NCBI RefSeq assembly: GCF_963676685.1
Contig: NC_092344.1
Coordinates: 51,296,830-51,360,829 of the forward strand
Source: Mytilus edulis
Taxonomy: Eukaryota; Mollusca; Bivalvia; Mytilida; Mytilidae
Length of the DNA stretch: 64,000 nt
Reading direction: 5' to 3'
Shown here: positions 10,396 to 22,816 of the stretch, one piece after another
How the letters are laid out: every line of letters starts with the position of its first letter
Position numbering within the stretch: position 1 is the stretch's first letter
Notes under the pieces: generated by a model
Database searches by the model: none
Seen by the model: the letters and a program-made list of their open reading frames with translations, nothing else
Told to the model about the DNA's origin: nothing
Made by a program: the position numbers and the translations under genes

Positions 10396-12150
10396 CCCAT
10401 ACCAGTATTCTGTATATGAGACAATATCTGAAAAAGTATAATTTCCATGTCCCACTATTCACCAGCAATTATTTTTTTATTCAGGCATCTTTTTGGAAAA
10501 TTTTAAGTTTCAGTATTAACTCGAGTATATAATGCACCAACTGCAACCAATTTCATCTAATGAAATATTATAATTTAAATGGTCAACCCCCCCAAAAAAA
10601 TCATGTTGTCCCCTGTTATTTTCTGAAAATTAAGTCATTCAAAGAATATCTAAATTAAGTAAACAGCCTTGCAATTTTCACAAATCTGAGATTATATAAT
10701 GTACTTGCCCATTACTGGTCTTATTTTGTTATAAATAAAGCATGTAAGAATTTTTTGTATTTTTAAGGGTCTTTTGGATGTTGTCCCCAGTGGTACTTTC
10801 CCTCCTATTACTGCTGGTTTTTTATGCAGTTAAGCTGCATTATGCAAGCACCCTAGATTTGTGTTCTACCCAATAAATACTGAAATACTTGCCATTGTTA
10901 TTATCCGGCTAGCTCGCTACTATGTTATATATAACTAATTGAACACTTTTTTAATACTTTTTATTCTGGATTAGAAAAAATATGACCAGAAAAACCTTAA
11001 ATGATCGTCGATTTATCCAAAAGTTTTGAAGTTACACATAGGAAGTAGTGCTTATTAAGAATCCTTGTGTAGTTCATCATGACTTGTGCTTTTAGCTAAG
11101 ATGTCAAAGAACAATTGTATGAAATATTTAATCGCCGAAAATCTCTTAATTTTAAGACAAGTAGTTTAGATTTCCCAAATGGCAAAAGTCGTAGGGATAT
11201 TGTTTGTCATCAATACGTAGTACAACTACGTCAGTAGTCTATTATATAATAGGTTCAACTGTTCATGCTGTTGGCGGCAATTTCAAATTAGAAAAAGAAA
11301 TTTTCGTAGCTTTTGAATTTGGAAGCAGGTGTGCAAATTAGCGTTGGTCCGAGGTCCGCGACCTTCCACTTTTGCAAGCGGAATTTCGACCAGGATAGTT
11401 GGTTTCTAGCTACGCCCGACGTAGTCACCTTCCACTAAAGAAAATAAGAAATTACTTTGCAAACCTTCCAAGGAAGTCACCAAAGTCTCCAATTAAACGA
11501 GCTAAAAACTTATTTTTATCATTATTATTCATAACAACGATGTTCATTTTGTTCAACCGCTAGCTTTACACAGAAAATCGCCGACAAATGTTGTATAAAT
11601 TCGAGTAAAATCGTATCTGATTGACAAAAACAACATTGTAAACACATAACAATGGCGGTCGTGAAGACAAAATTTTACAATATCGGATCCGATTCCGGAA
11701 GCGGATAAGGATAATTTCGGGTTTGGCGATCAATTACAAAATAAATCAAAGCAGGTGAAAAAATAAATCTATGCATGGTAAATGAATATAAACACTAGAA
11801 TTGTAAACCAAAAGATATATGTAAAAGAAAGAAAATGCAGAAAAATATTTTATACAGAAACTCAAAATTACTTTTTGACAAATTTTAATTTAAAAATTCA
11901 ATACACATGACAGCTGGGAACAGTATATCTAACAATATACATGTTCATGGTCACAGTCTAAATTTACTTTATCAGTGATAAATGATGATAATGCATGTGA
12001 GATGCTTTTAAAGTGTAAACATATGACTGCAATTTCGAAGGGTTATTTGTTTTTCTCAATTTTGAAGGGTCAATTAAAGTAGCTGAAAGTTTCTTTCTTT
12101 ATTTTCACAAATAATGCAACTATATTATATATACCTAAATGTAAGTAAAT
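10396..12150. other. Unassigned non-coding DNA
   Basis: No exon chain recognised. A locally GC-richer patch at about 11330-11430 and 11640-11720 ('aacaatggcggtcgtgaaga', then 'ttccggaagcgg', an ETS-like core) resembles a promoter or a first exon, but no splice-supported coding extension was found. Confidence 0.35.
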
Positions 12151-12151
12151 C

Positions 12152-13440
12152 AAATGATATATAGGTGGCATTCTTTGGGCCACTCTACCCCCTCCTGTTT
12201 GATAACTTGGAAACGGTCGAGCTCCCCACCCCTGGGGCAGATCCAGGATTTTAGGTTAGGAGGGGCGCAAACTTAAATTTTCGCTGAGCAGATCGAGGCT
12301 AAAAAAATTTGAGGTGAAATTATCGGAATATTCTTTATTAAGCTGAGAACAACCCATGCTTTGCAAATTTAAGGGGGTGCAAGCCCGCAACCCCCCGTCT
12401 GAATCCGCCCCTGCATATATTCAAGTATAGGACAATATTATAAATAAAATGAAATATAGGGGGAGTCCCTGGAGTTACCCCACCCCCTCCTGTTTGAGAA
12501 CTTGGAAACGGTCGAGATCCACACCCCTTAACCATATATATTCATGTTTGTGACTATATGAAAAATCAAATGAAATATAGGAAGAGTCGCTGGGGGTCAC
12601 CCCACCCTTCCTGTTTTAGAATTTGAAAATGGTCCAGATCCCCACCCTAAACCATATATATTCATGTATGGGACAATATAACAAATCAGATGAAATATAG
12701 GGGGAGTCCCTTGTGTCACCCCACCCCCTCCTGTTTGAGAATTTGACACCCGTTGAGATCGCCACCTCTTAACCATATATTCATGTACGGGACAATATAA
12801 CAATTCAAATGAAAGATAAGGGGAGTCCCTGAGGTCACTGTACACCCTTCTGTTTGAGAACTTGGAAATGGTCAAGATCCTTACCCCTAAACCATATATA
12901 CTCATGTATGGGACAATATAACAAATAAAATAAAATATAGGGGAAGTTCCTGTGGTCACCCCAACCCTCCTGTTTGAGAACTTGGAAACGGTTGAGATCC
13001 CCACACCAAAACAATATATATTCATGTATGGGCCAATATAACTAATTAAATGAAATATAGGTGGAGTCCCTGGGGTCAACCTACCCCTCCTGTTTGAGAA
13101 CTTGGAAACCAATGAGATCCCCACCCCTAAACCATATATATTCATGTATGGGACAATATAACAAATAAAATGAAATGTAGGGGAAGTCCCTAGGGTTACC
13201 CTACCCCCAGTAGCGGATCCAGAAATTTTCATAAGTGGGGGCCCGCTGACTGACCTGAGAGGGGGCCCGCTCAAGTCACGCTTCAGTGATTCCCTATATA
13301 AGCAACCAATTTTTTTCCCAAAAAGAGGGGCGGGGCCCCCTGCCCCCCTAAATCCTCGGCTTACCCCTACCTGTTTGAGAACTTGAAAACCGTTGAGATC
13401 CCCCCCCTAAATTATATATATTCATATGTATGGGACAAAA
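12152..13440. repeat. Minisatellite, ~120-bp unit, strand-biased C/G
   Basis: About nine units of 'accatatatattcatgtatg', 'ggacaatataac', 'gaaatataggggg', 'ccacccc.cctgtttgagaa' and 'cttggaaacggt.gagatcc'. The first unit is joined to a fragment of the '.ggcggatccag' repeat at 12230-12420, and another such element interrupts the array at 13208-13365. The 225-residue minus-strand frame (13274-12597) is made of the repeat itself and is not a gene. Confidence 0.9.
13208..13365. repeat. Dispersed 'gcggatccagaaattt' repeat inside the minisatellite
   Basis: GC-rich block starting 'agtagcggatccagaaattt' and ending in 'ggggccccctgccccccta'. It interrupts one 120-bp unit. Related heads occur at 12236 and 18611. 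Confidence 0.6.
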
Positions 13441-13775
13441 AAAACAAACCATTTACATTTACTATGGGCAGGTCAGTCAGACCTCACCTTTGATCCCTGT
13501 TGTAGTGAACATTTGTCTGATTCGTGTCTCATAACTTTTGTACTATAGAACACAAACTCAGTTTTCTTTCCAGGGAAACCAGTCCATTCATACTATTACA
13601 TCTTCATACTAAGTCAACTTGAACTTCTAGCAGTCAAATAAAACCAAGGTTAACAACCAAGTAGAACAACTGCAATCATTGGGAACTTGTACCACTGCAG
13701 ACTCACCATAAACAAATATACATTGATATATGCATTGCTTTTGAAACCTTGATAACATATAAATTATTTGCCTTA

Positions 13776-14002
13776 GGGACGACATCAAAAGATCAATGTA
13801 AGATAAAAAACTTAATTCAAATAGTTTGGGGGCGGGGGTTGAACTGCAGCAAGATTTGGTTATCCGACATTGATTTTTACATATATCCATATGGGTCAAT
13901 CAATTTTTCACACATTAAGTTAATAGGGGGGTAGGGGGGTCAGTGAAAATAAACTATTTGAATTAAGTTTTTTATCCTTCATTGAACTTTTGATGTCGTC
14001 CC
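13776..14002. mobile_element. 227-bp MITE, PIF/Harbinger-like (TTA target duplications)
   Basis: Long terminal inverted repeats (about 50 bases, few mismatches) beginning GGGACGACATCAAAAG and ending CTTTTGATGTCGTCCC, directly flanked by TTA at 13773-13775 and 14003-14005. A 3-bp TWA duplication with GG-starting termini is the Harbinger signature. No transposase; centre is a G-rich spacer. Confidence 0.8.
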
Positions 14003-14450
14003 TTAATAAATAAATCATTAGATAAACATGAATGTGCTATATATGAATGTTTAATGTTGAGGCAACATTGCCACAGTTTTCATAATTACGGTTGCCTTGG
14101 TTTTTGGTTAACTGCCTTCAGCGCTTACAGCGCTTTGATTTCCAACCTGTGGACACGTTTGAAAGACCAAACATTTATTTCTTGTAATGTAATGTGAAGA
14201 GCACCATTTCCTGAATGTATGAATCTATTTGTTTAGGTGAATAGCAGCCAGTTTAAAAAAACTGAGCTCCCCAAAGATCAGAATTTTGAGAAAAATAATT
14301 TTGTTGTTCTCTCCTGTTACAGCCTTTTTGTGTACCTTCTGAGAATATTTCATTGTCAGCACTATAACAGTACATGTGTTGTTATAGTGTCTTATCAAAT
14401 TGATATGTAGATGAAAGTAAAGTTCTACACAATTCGAGTAAATGAACAAT

Positions 14451-16108
14451 GCCAAACATAACAAACCAAGCCTGTGGACGCTGGTCCCATTCCAGACTTG
14501 AAAAACCAAGTCTGTAGATGATGGTCCCATTTCAGACATGAAAAACCAAGCCTGTAGACGCTGGTTCCATTCCAGACATTGCAAACCAAGAATGTAGATG
14601 CTGGTCCAATTTCAGACACGACAAACCAAGCCTGTAGATGATGGTCCCATTTCAGACATGGCAAACCAAGCATGAATACGCTGGTCCCATTGCTGACATG
14701 GCAAACCAAGCATGTAGATGTTGGTCCCTTTCAGACATTTATACAAACCAAGCCTGTTGTTGATGGTCCCATTTCAGACATGACAAACCAAGCATATAGA
14801 CGCTGGTCCCATTCCAGACATTTCAACCAAGCATGTAGACGCTGGTCCCATTGCTGACATGGCAAACCAAGCATGTAGATGTTGTTCCCTTTCAGACATT
14901 TATACAAACCAAGCCTGTAGTTGATAGTCCCATTTCAGACATGACAAACCAAGCATATAGACGCTGGTCCCATTCCAGACATTTCAACCAAGCATGTAGA
15001 CGCTGGTCCCATTGCTGACATGGCAAACCAAGCATGTAGATGTTGGTCCCATTTCAGACATTAATAAACCAAGCCTGTAGTTGATGGTCCCATTTCAGAC
15101 ACGACAAACCAAGCCTGTAGATGATGGTCCCATTTCAGACATGACAAACCAAGCATGTAGATGCTGGTCCCATTGCTGATATGGCAAACCAAGCATGTAG
15201 ATGTTGGTCCCATTTCAGACATTACAAACCAAGCCTGTAGTTGATGGTCCCATTTCAGACATAACAAACCAAGCATATAGACGCTGGTCCCATTCCAGAC
15301 ATTGCAAACCGAGCATGTAGATGTTAATCCCATGACAAACCAAACCAAGCCTTTTGATGCTGATCCAATGCCAAACATGACAAACCAAGCCTGTAGATAT
15401 GTTTGTCCCATTCCATACACTCATACCACATCTTATATCTATGATTAACATAGTTTGTATTTGCTAATCCAATGCCAAACATGAAAAACCAAGCCTGTAG
15501 ATGCTGGTTCCATGCCAGAAATACATGACAAACCAAGCCTGTAGATGGATCATGCTGGTCTCGTGCCAGACAGACATGAAAACCAAGCCTGTAGACGCCA
15601 GTCCCATGTCAGTAATTTGTATATGCTGATCCAATGCCAAACATAGCAAGCCAAGCCTGTAGGTGCAGGTTCCATGACAAACAAAGCCTCTAGTAGATGG
15701 TCCAATACTTAACATAACAATATCAATCATGTTGATGCTGGTCCCATTCCTGACACGATAAACCAAGTTGAAGTAAAAAAAAACTTTGCTCATTGCTGGG
15801 AGCACAAAAACCATGTTCGAAACATGAAATCCAACGTTTGTTTGATTTGGTAGTATACGTACGAGTACAAAACAACTGACTCGAAAGTTTAATTACTTTT
15901 AAGCACATGACAAACTAAGCCTGTTGATGCCGGTCCCATGCCAGACATGACAAACCATGCAAGCCTGTAGATGATTATCTCAAACCATACATAATTAACT
16001 AGTCATGTAAATGTTTGTCCCAAGTCAAACATGACATAACGAGCCTGAAGATATTGGTCCAATTTTGAACATGACAAACCCAGCCTGTAGACGCTAGTCC
16101 CACGCCAT
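14451..16108 (+). repeat. Large minisatellite, ~40-bp unit
   Basis: Dozens of variants of 'gacatgacaaaccaagcctg' plus 'tagatgctggtcccatttca'. In part it shows a higher-order unit of about 190 bases (14700-14885 is repeated almost exactly at 14886-15070). Interrupted by non-repeat DNA at about 15765-15905. All reading frames across it (several on the minus strand) derive from the repeat. Confidence 0.92.
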
Positions 16109-16439
16109 TAACCTGTAAGAAAGTGGTTGACATTTGTTTCTATCTGTCAATTTTTGTTGTATGTTCATCATTGTAGCATAAATCAGGCTTTTAGTATTCT
16201 TTTTTTAAATTGTTTAACATTTTGTCATAACAGCCTTTTACAGCTTACAATTCAGTATTGGTTTGCTTATTGTTGAAGGAAGTATTGTGACCTGAGATTG
16301 TTCACATAATTGCCATTGTTGCAGAAAGATCGACATAGGGATAGTGATCGGCGGCAGCGGTGTTAGCTCACGTTTAAAAGCTTTATATTTTAGGTGAAAG
16401 ACCTGGATGCTTCATACTTTGTAAATAGATGCCTTATGT

Positions 16440-17396
16440 TAGAGTTTCTGTCTGTCACATGTCGATTGTCCTTGACCTCATTTTCATGGTTCAGTGACTA
16501 CTTGAAAAAGAGTTAAGATTTTTGTAATGTTAATTTCTCTCTTATTATGAGTAATAGGATAATAGATATAGGAAGATGTGGTGTGAGTGCCAATGAGACA
16601 ACTCTCCATACAAATAACAATTTAAAAAGTAAACCATTATAGGTAAAAGTACGGCCTTTAACACGGAGCCTTGGCTCACACCGAACAACAAGCTATAAAG
16701 GGCCCCAAAATTACTAGTGTAAAAGCATTCAAACGGGAAAACCAACGGTCTAATCTATGTAAACAAAACGAGAAACACGTATATATTACATAAACAAACG
16801 ACAACTACTGTACATCAGATTCCTGACTTAGGACAGGTGCAAACATTTGCATAAGTATATTTGGTATGTGTGTATCGTGCAAGGTCCTCATGCTGTCACA
16901 CAGTTTTCACTTGACGTAGACCTTATTTCAAGGACCAGTGAACAAGGTTAAGTTTTGGTGTTCAAGTCCATATCTCATGCAGATACTATAACCAATAGGT
17001 CTAGTATATTGGTGTATGGAAGTATTGTAAGGTGTACATGTCAACTGGCAGGTGTCATCTGACCATGACCTCATTTTCATGGATCAGTGGTTATAGATAA
17101 TTTTTTGTTGTTTTGGTCTGTTTTTCTTATACTGTATGCAATAGGCCTACTATATTTGGTGTATGGAATGATTGTAAGTTGAACATGTCCAACTGGCAGG
17201 TGTCATCTGACCTTGACTTCATTTTCATGGTTCAGTGGTCAAAGAAGTTTTTGAGTTTGGTCTTTTTTTAATATTATATTTGGTGTATGAAAATATTTAT
17301 TGATGTACATGTCAGTCTCTTAGGTTTTATTTGACCTTGACCTCTTGTTTATGGTTCATTGCTCAGTTTTAAGTTTATGTCTTTTGGTCTGTTTTT
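16440..17396 (-). repeat. Tandem ~135-bp repeat, inverted relative to 1290-1680
   Basis: Units contain 'ccttgacctcattttcatgg', 'ttcagtg', 'ttggtctg', 'atactatatg.aatagg', 'tatttggtgtatgga' and 'attgta.g.tgtacatgtc'. About six units, one broken by the element at 16569-16855 and another by 17398-17821; a last unit follows at 17822-17950. Confidence 0.8.
16569..16855 (+). repeat. Dispersed mussel repeat (family R3) inside the tandem repeat
   Basis: Starts 'ggaagatgtggtgtgagtgc', contains 'cggagccttggctcacaccg', and resembles family R2 in layout. Its 5' end recurs inverted at 63840-63888. Confidence 0.65.
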
Positions 17397-17397
17397 T

Positions 17398-17821
17398 ATG
17401 CCCCACCTACGATAGTAGAAGGGCATTATGTTTTCTGATCTGTGTGTCCGTTCGTTCGTCCGTCCGTCTGTCACGCTTCAGGTTAAAGATTTTGTTCAAA
17501 GTAGTTTTTGATGAAGTTGAAGTCCAATCAAATTGACACTTATTAAACATGTTCCCCATGATATGATCTTTCTAATTTTAATGCCAAATTATAGTTTTGA
17601 CCCCTGTTTCACGGTCCACTGAAAATAGAAAATGGTTCAGGTTAAAGTTTTTGATGACGTTAAAGTGCAATCAACTTGAAACTTAGTACACATGTTCCCT
17701 ATGATATGCTCTTTTTAATTTGATTGCCAAATTAAAGTTTTGATTCCAATTTCATGGTCCACTGCACATGGAAATTGAAATTGCGAGTGGGGCATCCGTG
17801 TACTAAGGACATATTCTTGTT
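17398..17821 (+). mobile_element. Short dispersed element inserted in the 135-bp tandem repeat
   Basis: Begins 'tatgccccacctacgatagt' and ends 'ggggcatccgtgtacta' with 'attcttgttt'. Both sides join sequences that are continuous in the other units ('ggtctgtttt' and 'taaactataagcaa'), showing insertion. Internally it repeats a ~140-bp unit ('ggttaaag.ttttg', 'gaagt..aagt.caatcaa') twice. Class unknown. Confidence 0.65.
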
Positions 17822-18610
17822 TTAAACTATAAGCAATTGGTCAATTTTATTTGTTGTATGGAAGGATTGTAGGCTGTACATGTCTACCTTGTGTGGTTTA
17901 TATGACCATGACCTCATTTCCTTGGATCATGTTAAGTCTATGTAATATTTGTAGGAAAGCTTTCTTTTTAGGACTATCAACATAATATCAATGGTTTGTA
18001 AAGAAAGCGCGACATTTCAATGTGTGCACTCTTGAGGTGAGGGACAAATAAACACTGCCAGACTGACCTATAAACTTACAACCATAACATACACCAAATA
18101 TAGTGCACTTATTGCTTATGGTATATAAGAAACAGACCTTATTAAACAAATTGAGGCAGTTTTTTGTACTCCTACTCCAAAATCAACCAATCAAAATGTT
18201 GGATTTCATGTTTTGAGCATGATTTTTGTGCTCCAAGCACTGATCAAAGTTTTATGACTTCAATCCCTGTTGTCTTGTGGTAGTGAGCATGTCTCAAGTG
18301 TAATATTTCTCACATCAGATCTGATTGCTGTCAAGTCAAGATTTTAAAGTGGTATTTGATACTTCCTCCATAATATTCAAAAACTAATTGCCTTAGAGTC
18401 CAAGTGTGTCTAAGGGGATGACATGTGCCTATATAAAATTAAAAGCACATTTCCTCATCTGCTAAACATGTCTATCTAATTCAAGGCACAGGGTTGATAT
18501 TGATAGCTCATAATCAAAACCCATAACTCCTCTACCTTTTTACAACTAATGGATTAATTTCCAACTTTCCAAATCAGGAATAGAGCAAAAATTCTTTTGA
18601 CTGGCTACAG

Positions 18611-18768
18611 TGGCGGATCCGGGGGGGGGGGGGGTTACGGGGTTGGAACCCTCCCTTTTTTTTGGCCGATCAATGCATTTGAATGGGAGCATATAGTTGA
18701 AACCCCCCTTTACTCTGGGTTGGGAACCATCCCTTTTTAAAATGTCTGGATCCGTGCCTGGGCTAGTC
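18611..18768 (+). repeat. 'tggcggatcc' repeat with G14 tract
   Basis: Contains a run of 14 G at 18621-18634 and 'ccgatcaatgcatttgaatg'. A relative in inverted orientation with a G15 run lies at 30401-30540. Confidence 0.7.
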
Positions 18769-18779
18769 TTAAATTGCTT

Positions 18780-20484
18780 CTGAATTTATTTCCAAGCCAT
18801 TACAATTTATAATAACAAGCAGCAACATATGGCATTAACTAAATTAAATATGCAGTGTATTCACTATATTTTATTACAATGAAGTATGGAACAAACAATG
18901 TTCTTCCAAAACAAACAATTTAATAAATGTAACAAACTATACAAAACAATAACAATAATCACCCTTCAAACAACAAAATATAACAATAATACATGTTAAG
19001 CTAGTAGGTCACAGCATATCATTTTAAATTTTTATTTCACTAAACGTAGTACACATGTACTATGTTAGCGAACTCAACTTTATGCATATCTTGTTTCAGA
19101 ATTCATCTTATGTGTTTCTTAATGAAGATTTCTTAACACTTTGATACTTTTATGCTTGTTTAGTTAAGCTAAACTGAAATACATTTCTTAGTAGATAGCA
19201 ATATATATGTCCCTTGCTCATAAAAAAGTCATTACCCCAACCACCCATAATTTGAATTTGAATATTACTTTAAATTCTTACAAATTTCCAAAGAAAATGC
19301 TACCACTTACACTTTGTTATTTGATTGCAGTATAACTGCCTATGTGATAAATCTAGAACAGCCCATATAAATATATAGCATTATTCACTGACTTATAGAA
19401 AAGACAAAGCAAAATTTCATTATTATGCAGACAAATTGAGAAAACAATGATTTACCCTATATTGAAGTGTAATCCTACAATTATTTACTCATAGGTCCTA
19501 TTATAATCTCTTATTAATATTACATAACATGCACTATACACAATAAAATAGAAACTTAAACATTATAATTTGAAATTTTAGAATTTAAAACTCATAAGTC
19601 TTAAATAATATCACATATTTGGTGGAATAGTTTAAGATTTTGTTAGCCAACACTATGGTGTATGCTTTTGACAGTATGTCCTAGAATACTTTAGATTATG
19701 AAATGAAAATTTTAGAGTAATTCCTAATCTCACTGCTTTTAACAACTTTGAATATAATACAACCTCTTGATTTGCATAATTGATGAAATATTACATGGCC
19801 TCTTTACAGCAAGATATTATAGCAAGGTACTGTATTGTCTAGTTTTCACTCTTTCATATAAAAATATATCTTTAAGTTAGTGATTTAGAATTCATAGATA
19901 CCCCCACTTGCAAAATAAATCTTTAAATGTAAATTCTAAAAACATCTTTCTTATCAAACATGGCCAGTATCTTATGTTTTACGACACTGGGTTGAAATCT
20001 AAAAAGATTCTGTCAATTAGTACTTTATCACTTTGGTACAAAGAAAAAAGTTTTTTAAAGGTAGAGGTTCCCAAGGGGCAATACTCTTGATAACTCTTTC
20101 CCATCCAGAAACAAAAGAAAACCTAATTTTCAAATCAAACAAAATAAGGGCATAACTTTTCAACAGTAAATGTCAAGCAGTATTGGTCAAGCAGTATTAT
20201 CATTATCATCTGGACGTTTGTGAAACTCCTTTAAATTGACTATGACGCATAACTCTTGAAAGATAAATGTCAGAACCATTACAAATGATTTGGAACTGTA
20301 ATTTATCCCTTATGACATTATTTAAATTTTTAAGCGATTTATTAAAGGGGCATTTTACATATCATGAATCCAAACTTGAGATGAACAGACAACCTGACAG
20401 GTGTATCACGATATACAGCCCATTGCACATGTTGCAAGGTACATTTTTTAGGAGTTTAAAAAAAAAGAATAATTTACAAAAACT
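18780..20484. other. Unassigned AT-rich DNA downstream of cwo
   Basis: No coding exon or clear repeat up to about 20040; 20050-20290 has diverged units of the 'aagggcataacttttcaac' type related to 42427-43140. Some of this could be long 3' UTR of cwo, but nothing in the sequence proves it. Confidence 0.3.
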
Positions 20485-21247
20485 AGAGGCTCTAAAGAGC
20501 CTGTGTCGCTCACCTTGGTCTATGTGAATATTAAAGGAAGCAGATGGATTCATGACAAAATTGTGTTTTGGTGATGGTGATGTGTTTGTACATCTTACTT
20601 TACTGAACATTCTTGCTGCTTAAAATTATCTCTATCTATAATGAACTTGGCCCATTAGTTTCAGTGGAAAATGTTAGTAAAAATTTACAAATTTAATGAA
20701 AATTGTTAAAAATTGACTATAAGGAAAAATAACTCCTAAGGGGGTCAATTGACCATTTCGGTCATGTTGACTTATTTGTAAATCTTACTTTGCTGAACAT
20801 TATTGTTGTTTACAGTTTATCTCTATCAATAATAATATTCAAGATAATAACCAAAAACAGCAAAATTTCCTTAAAATTACTAATTCAGGGGCAGCAACTC
20901 AACAACAGGTTATCCGATTCATCTGAAAATTTCAGGGCAGATAGATATTCACCCGTTTAACAATTCTACCCCATGTCAGATTTGCTCTAAATGCTTTGGT
21001 TTTTGAGTTATAAGCCAAAAACTGCATTTTACCCCTATGTTCTATTTTTAGCCATGGCGGCCATTTTGGATGGTTGGCCGGGTCACCGGACACATTTTTT
21101 AAACTAAATACCTTATTGATGATTGTGGCCAAGTTTGGTTTAATTTGGCCCAGTAGTTTCAGAGGAGAAGATTTTTGTAAAAGTTAACGACGACGCTGGA
21201 CGCCAAGTGATGAGAAAAGCTCACTTGGCCTTTTAGGCCAGGTGAGC
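20485..21247 (+). repeat. Dispersed bivalve repeat ending in a hairpin
   Basis: Head 'agaggctctaaagagcctgt', body with 'gggggtcaattgaccatttc' and 'accccatgtcagatttgctc', tail with a stable hairpin at 21219-21247 (GCTCACTTGGCC, loop TTTTA, GGCCAGGTGAGC). The same hairpin end is found inverted at 33428-33455 and the body at 1690-2173. A non-autonomous mobile element is likely, class unknown. Confidence 0.75.
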
Positions 21248-21556
21248 AAAAAATCAAATTATTTTGAAATTCATTATTGCTTGTAAACAAAATATGTTCA
21301 ACAACAGATTAGTGCCACAATATCTACATTAAAACAAGATTAAGTAAATAGAAAAATAACCTATTTAATGCACCAATACTGCAAAAAGTCATAAAACAAA
21401 CAGCATTTTATAACTTCTTATCTGTTCATTATAAAAACATATGTACACTGATGATAAATCTCTCTCTACTTGTAAAACAAAGAGTGCAAATGCTGAAATG
21501 TCTAACTGTCATTACTGATTATGATTAAATTTTATTCAGAGGCTTTAAAAAAACAC

Positions 21557-21562
21557 TTTATT
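21557..21562 (-). terminator. Candidate poly(A) signal for cwo
   Basis: AATAAA on the minus strand, about 360 bases after the cwo stop. Another AATAAA lies at 21841-21846, only 75 bases after the stop. Which is used cannot be told. Confidence 0.3.
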
Positions 21563-21920
21563 TTTTTTCAAAATAAACTGTCAAAATCTTAGCTATAGAT
21601 CTTTACAATAAAAATAACAAACACTAAATTTGATAACAACAAAATATTTTTTAAACTTTTAAACTGAATACAATTCCACATAACAAAAAAAACAAAACAA
21701 AAACAATAAAAAAAATTCAAATAAAATTTACTGAATGTTTGAAATTAAAACAAATAACAACCATATAATTGCTTTCATTTTCTTTTTTTTATCAAAAATT
21801 TTAACACACAAAGTCATATTGTAAAAAAACATTAAAATTATTTATTTGTCAGAATTGTTCTGATATTTGTATGCATAAATATCTTCAAATTTTCTATTTC
21901 AAAACATTTTCTTTGAATTT

Positions 21921-22816
21921 TCAATGCATTTTTACTTCCTTCTGTCCTTCTGAGGCATGTAGGAGCTGCTGTTCTACCTGTGTATGTATGGAAACAGTCG
22001 GACCACAGAAGTTCACAGGGATACTAATGGGATGATATGCTGAGGATGCTGTAGTATTTGTTTCATCTTTAAACACATTTTTGAAATGTGTAGGATGTAT
22101 TGTCACTGGAACATAATGTGTTCCAAGAGGATGAAGTACAAAGGCAGGTAAAGGCACCTGTTTTGAATCAAAACGTCCATCACTGCCAAAGTCATTCTGA
22201 TATCGTGGAACTTTGTTTTTCTCGCAATAACTGTTCGTAGAACTATTTTCAGATCCCAAATATCGACTATATTCAGTGCCAGAACTTGAAGTTCTACAGC
22301 CCATTGATTTTTGCTTTCCTTGTTCATTTTCATCTTCCATTGAATCCGAAGATCTATCACTTTTGTGATGATAAGGATGTCTTTCTTGAGAAAACCGTTT
22401 TGTGATATTGTGCTTAAATTTATAAGCATGTGACTTGTGATAATCAACCTTGTGTCCATTACTACCTTCAGATGAATTCTGGTCACTGGAGCATGAACTG
22501 CCTCTTGACCCATTACATTCATCTTTCTCTGCTGTATCTCTCTGGACAGACTGCAGTGTAATGCATGATAAGCTTCCATCTGACAATGACTGATTACTGG
22601 AACTACAGTACCCTGATGTTTGGCTGGATGTTTGTTCTGTAGGCTTCAATAAGGTACAAAGATGTTCATCTTGTTTTATCATGGCCATGTTATTTTCAGA
22701 AATTCCCATGCCTTGCAGCACTTGACCATTGCTCTGTGAGTTAAAATTTGAAATAGCTGCTTCTGACGTCAAGGAATCGTCAGGCTTTACATCTTGGACA
22801 TCAGATGCAGATTTTA
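21921..22816 (-). CDS. cwo: cwo exon 6 (terminal)
   Basis: Acceptor TTTTGTAG at 22824-22817. Encodes residues 183-480, Ser/Asn/Gln-rich with the block [19 protein letters not shown] near the end; TAG-type stop at 21923-21921. The open frame extends upstream of the acceptor into intron, but that Met is not the start. Confidence 0.9.

Noticed and set aside
11652..11705. Short frame starting MAVVKTKF after a promoter-like GC patch
   Set aside because: Ends after 18 codons and has no GT donor giving an in-frame extension; not enough to call a gene.
12597..13274. 225-residue minus-strand frame
   Set aside because: It is the translation of ~120-bp minisatellite units plus part of another repeat; low complexity and no domain.
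14225..15908. Several overlapping 60-119-residue frames with repeated WFVMSEMGP-type motifs
   Set aside because: Translations of the 40-bp minisatellite in different frames.
14451..16108. CRISPR-like regularly spaced short repeats
   Set aside because: The unit is contiguous with variable bases and has no unique spacers; the host is an animal.
22103..22579. 158-residue minus-strand frame overlapping the last cwo exon
   Set aside because: Out-of-frame shadow of the cwo coding exon.
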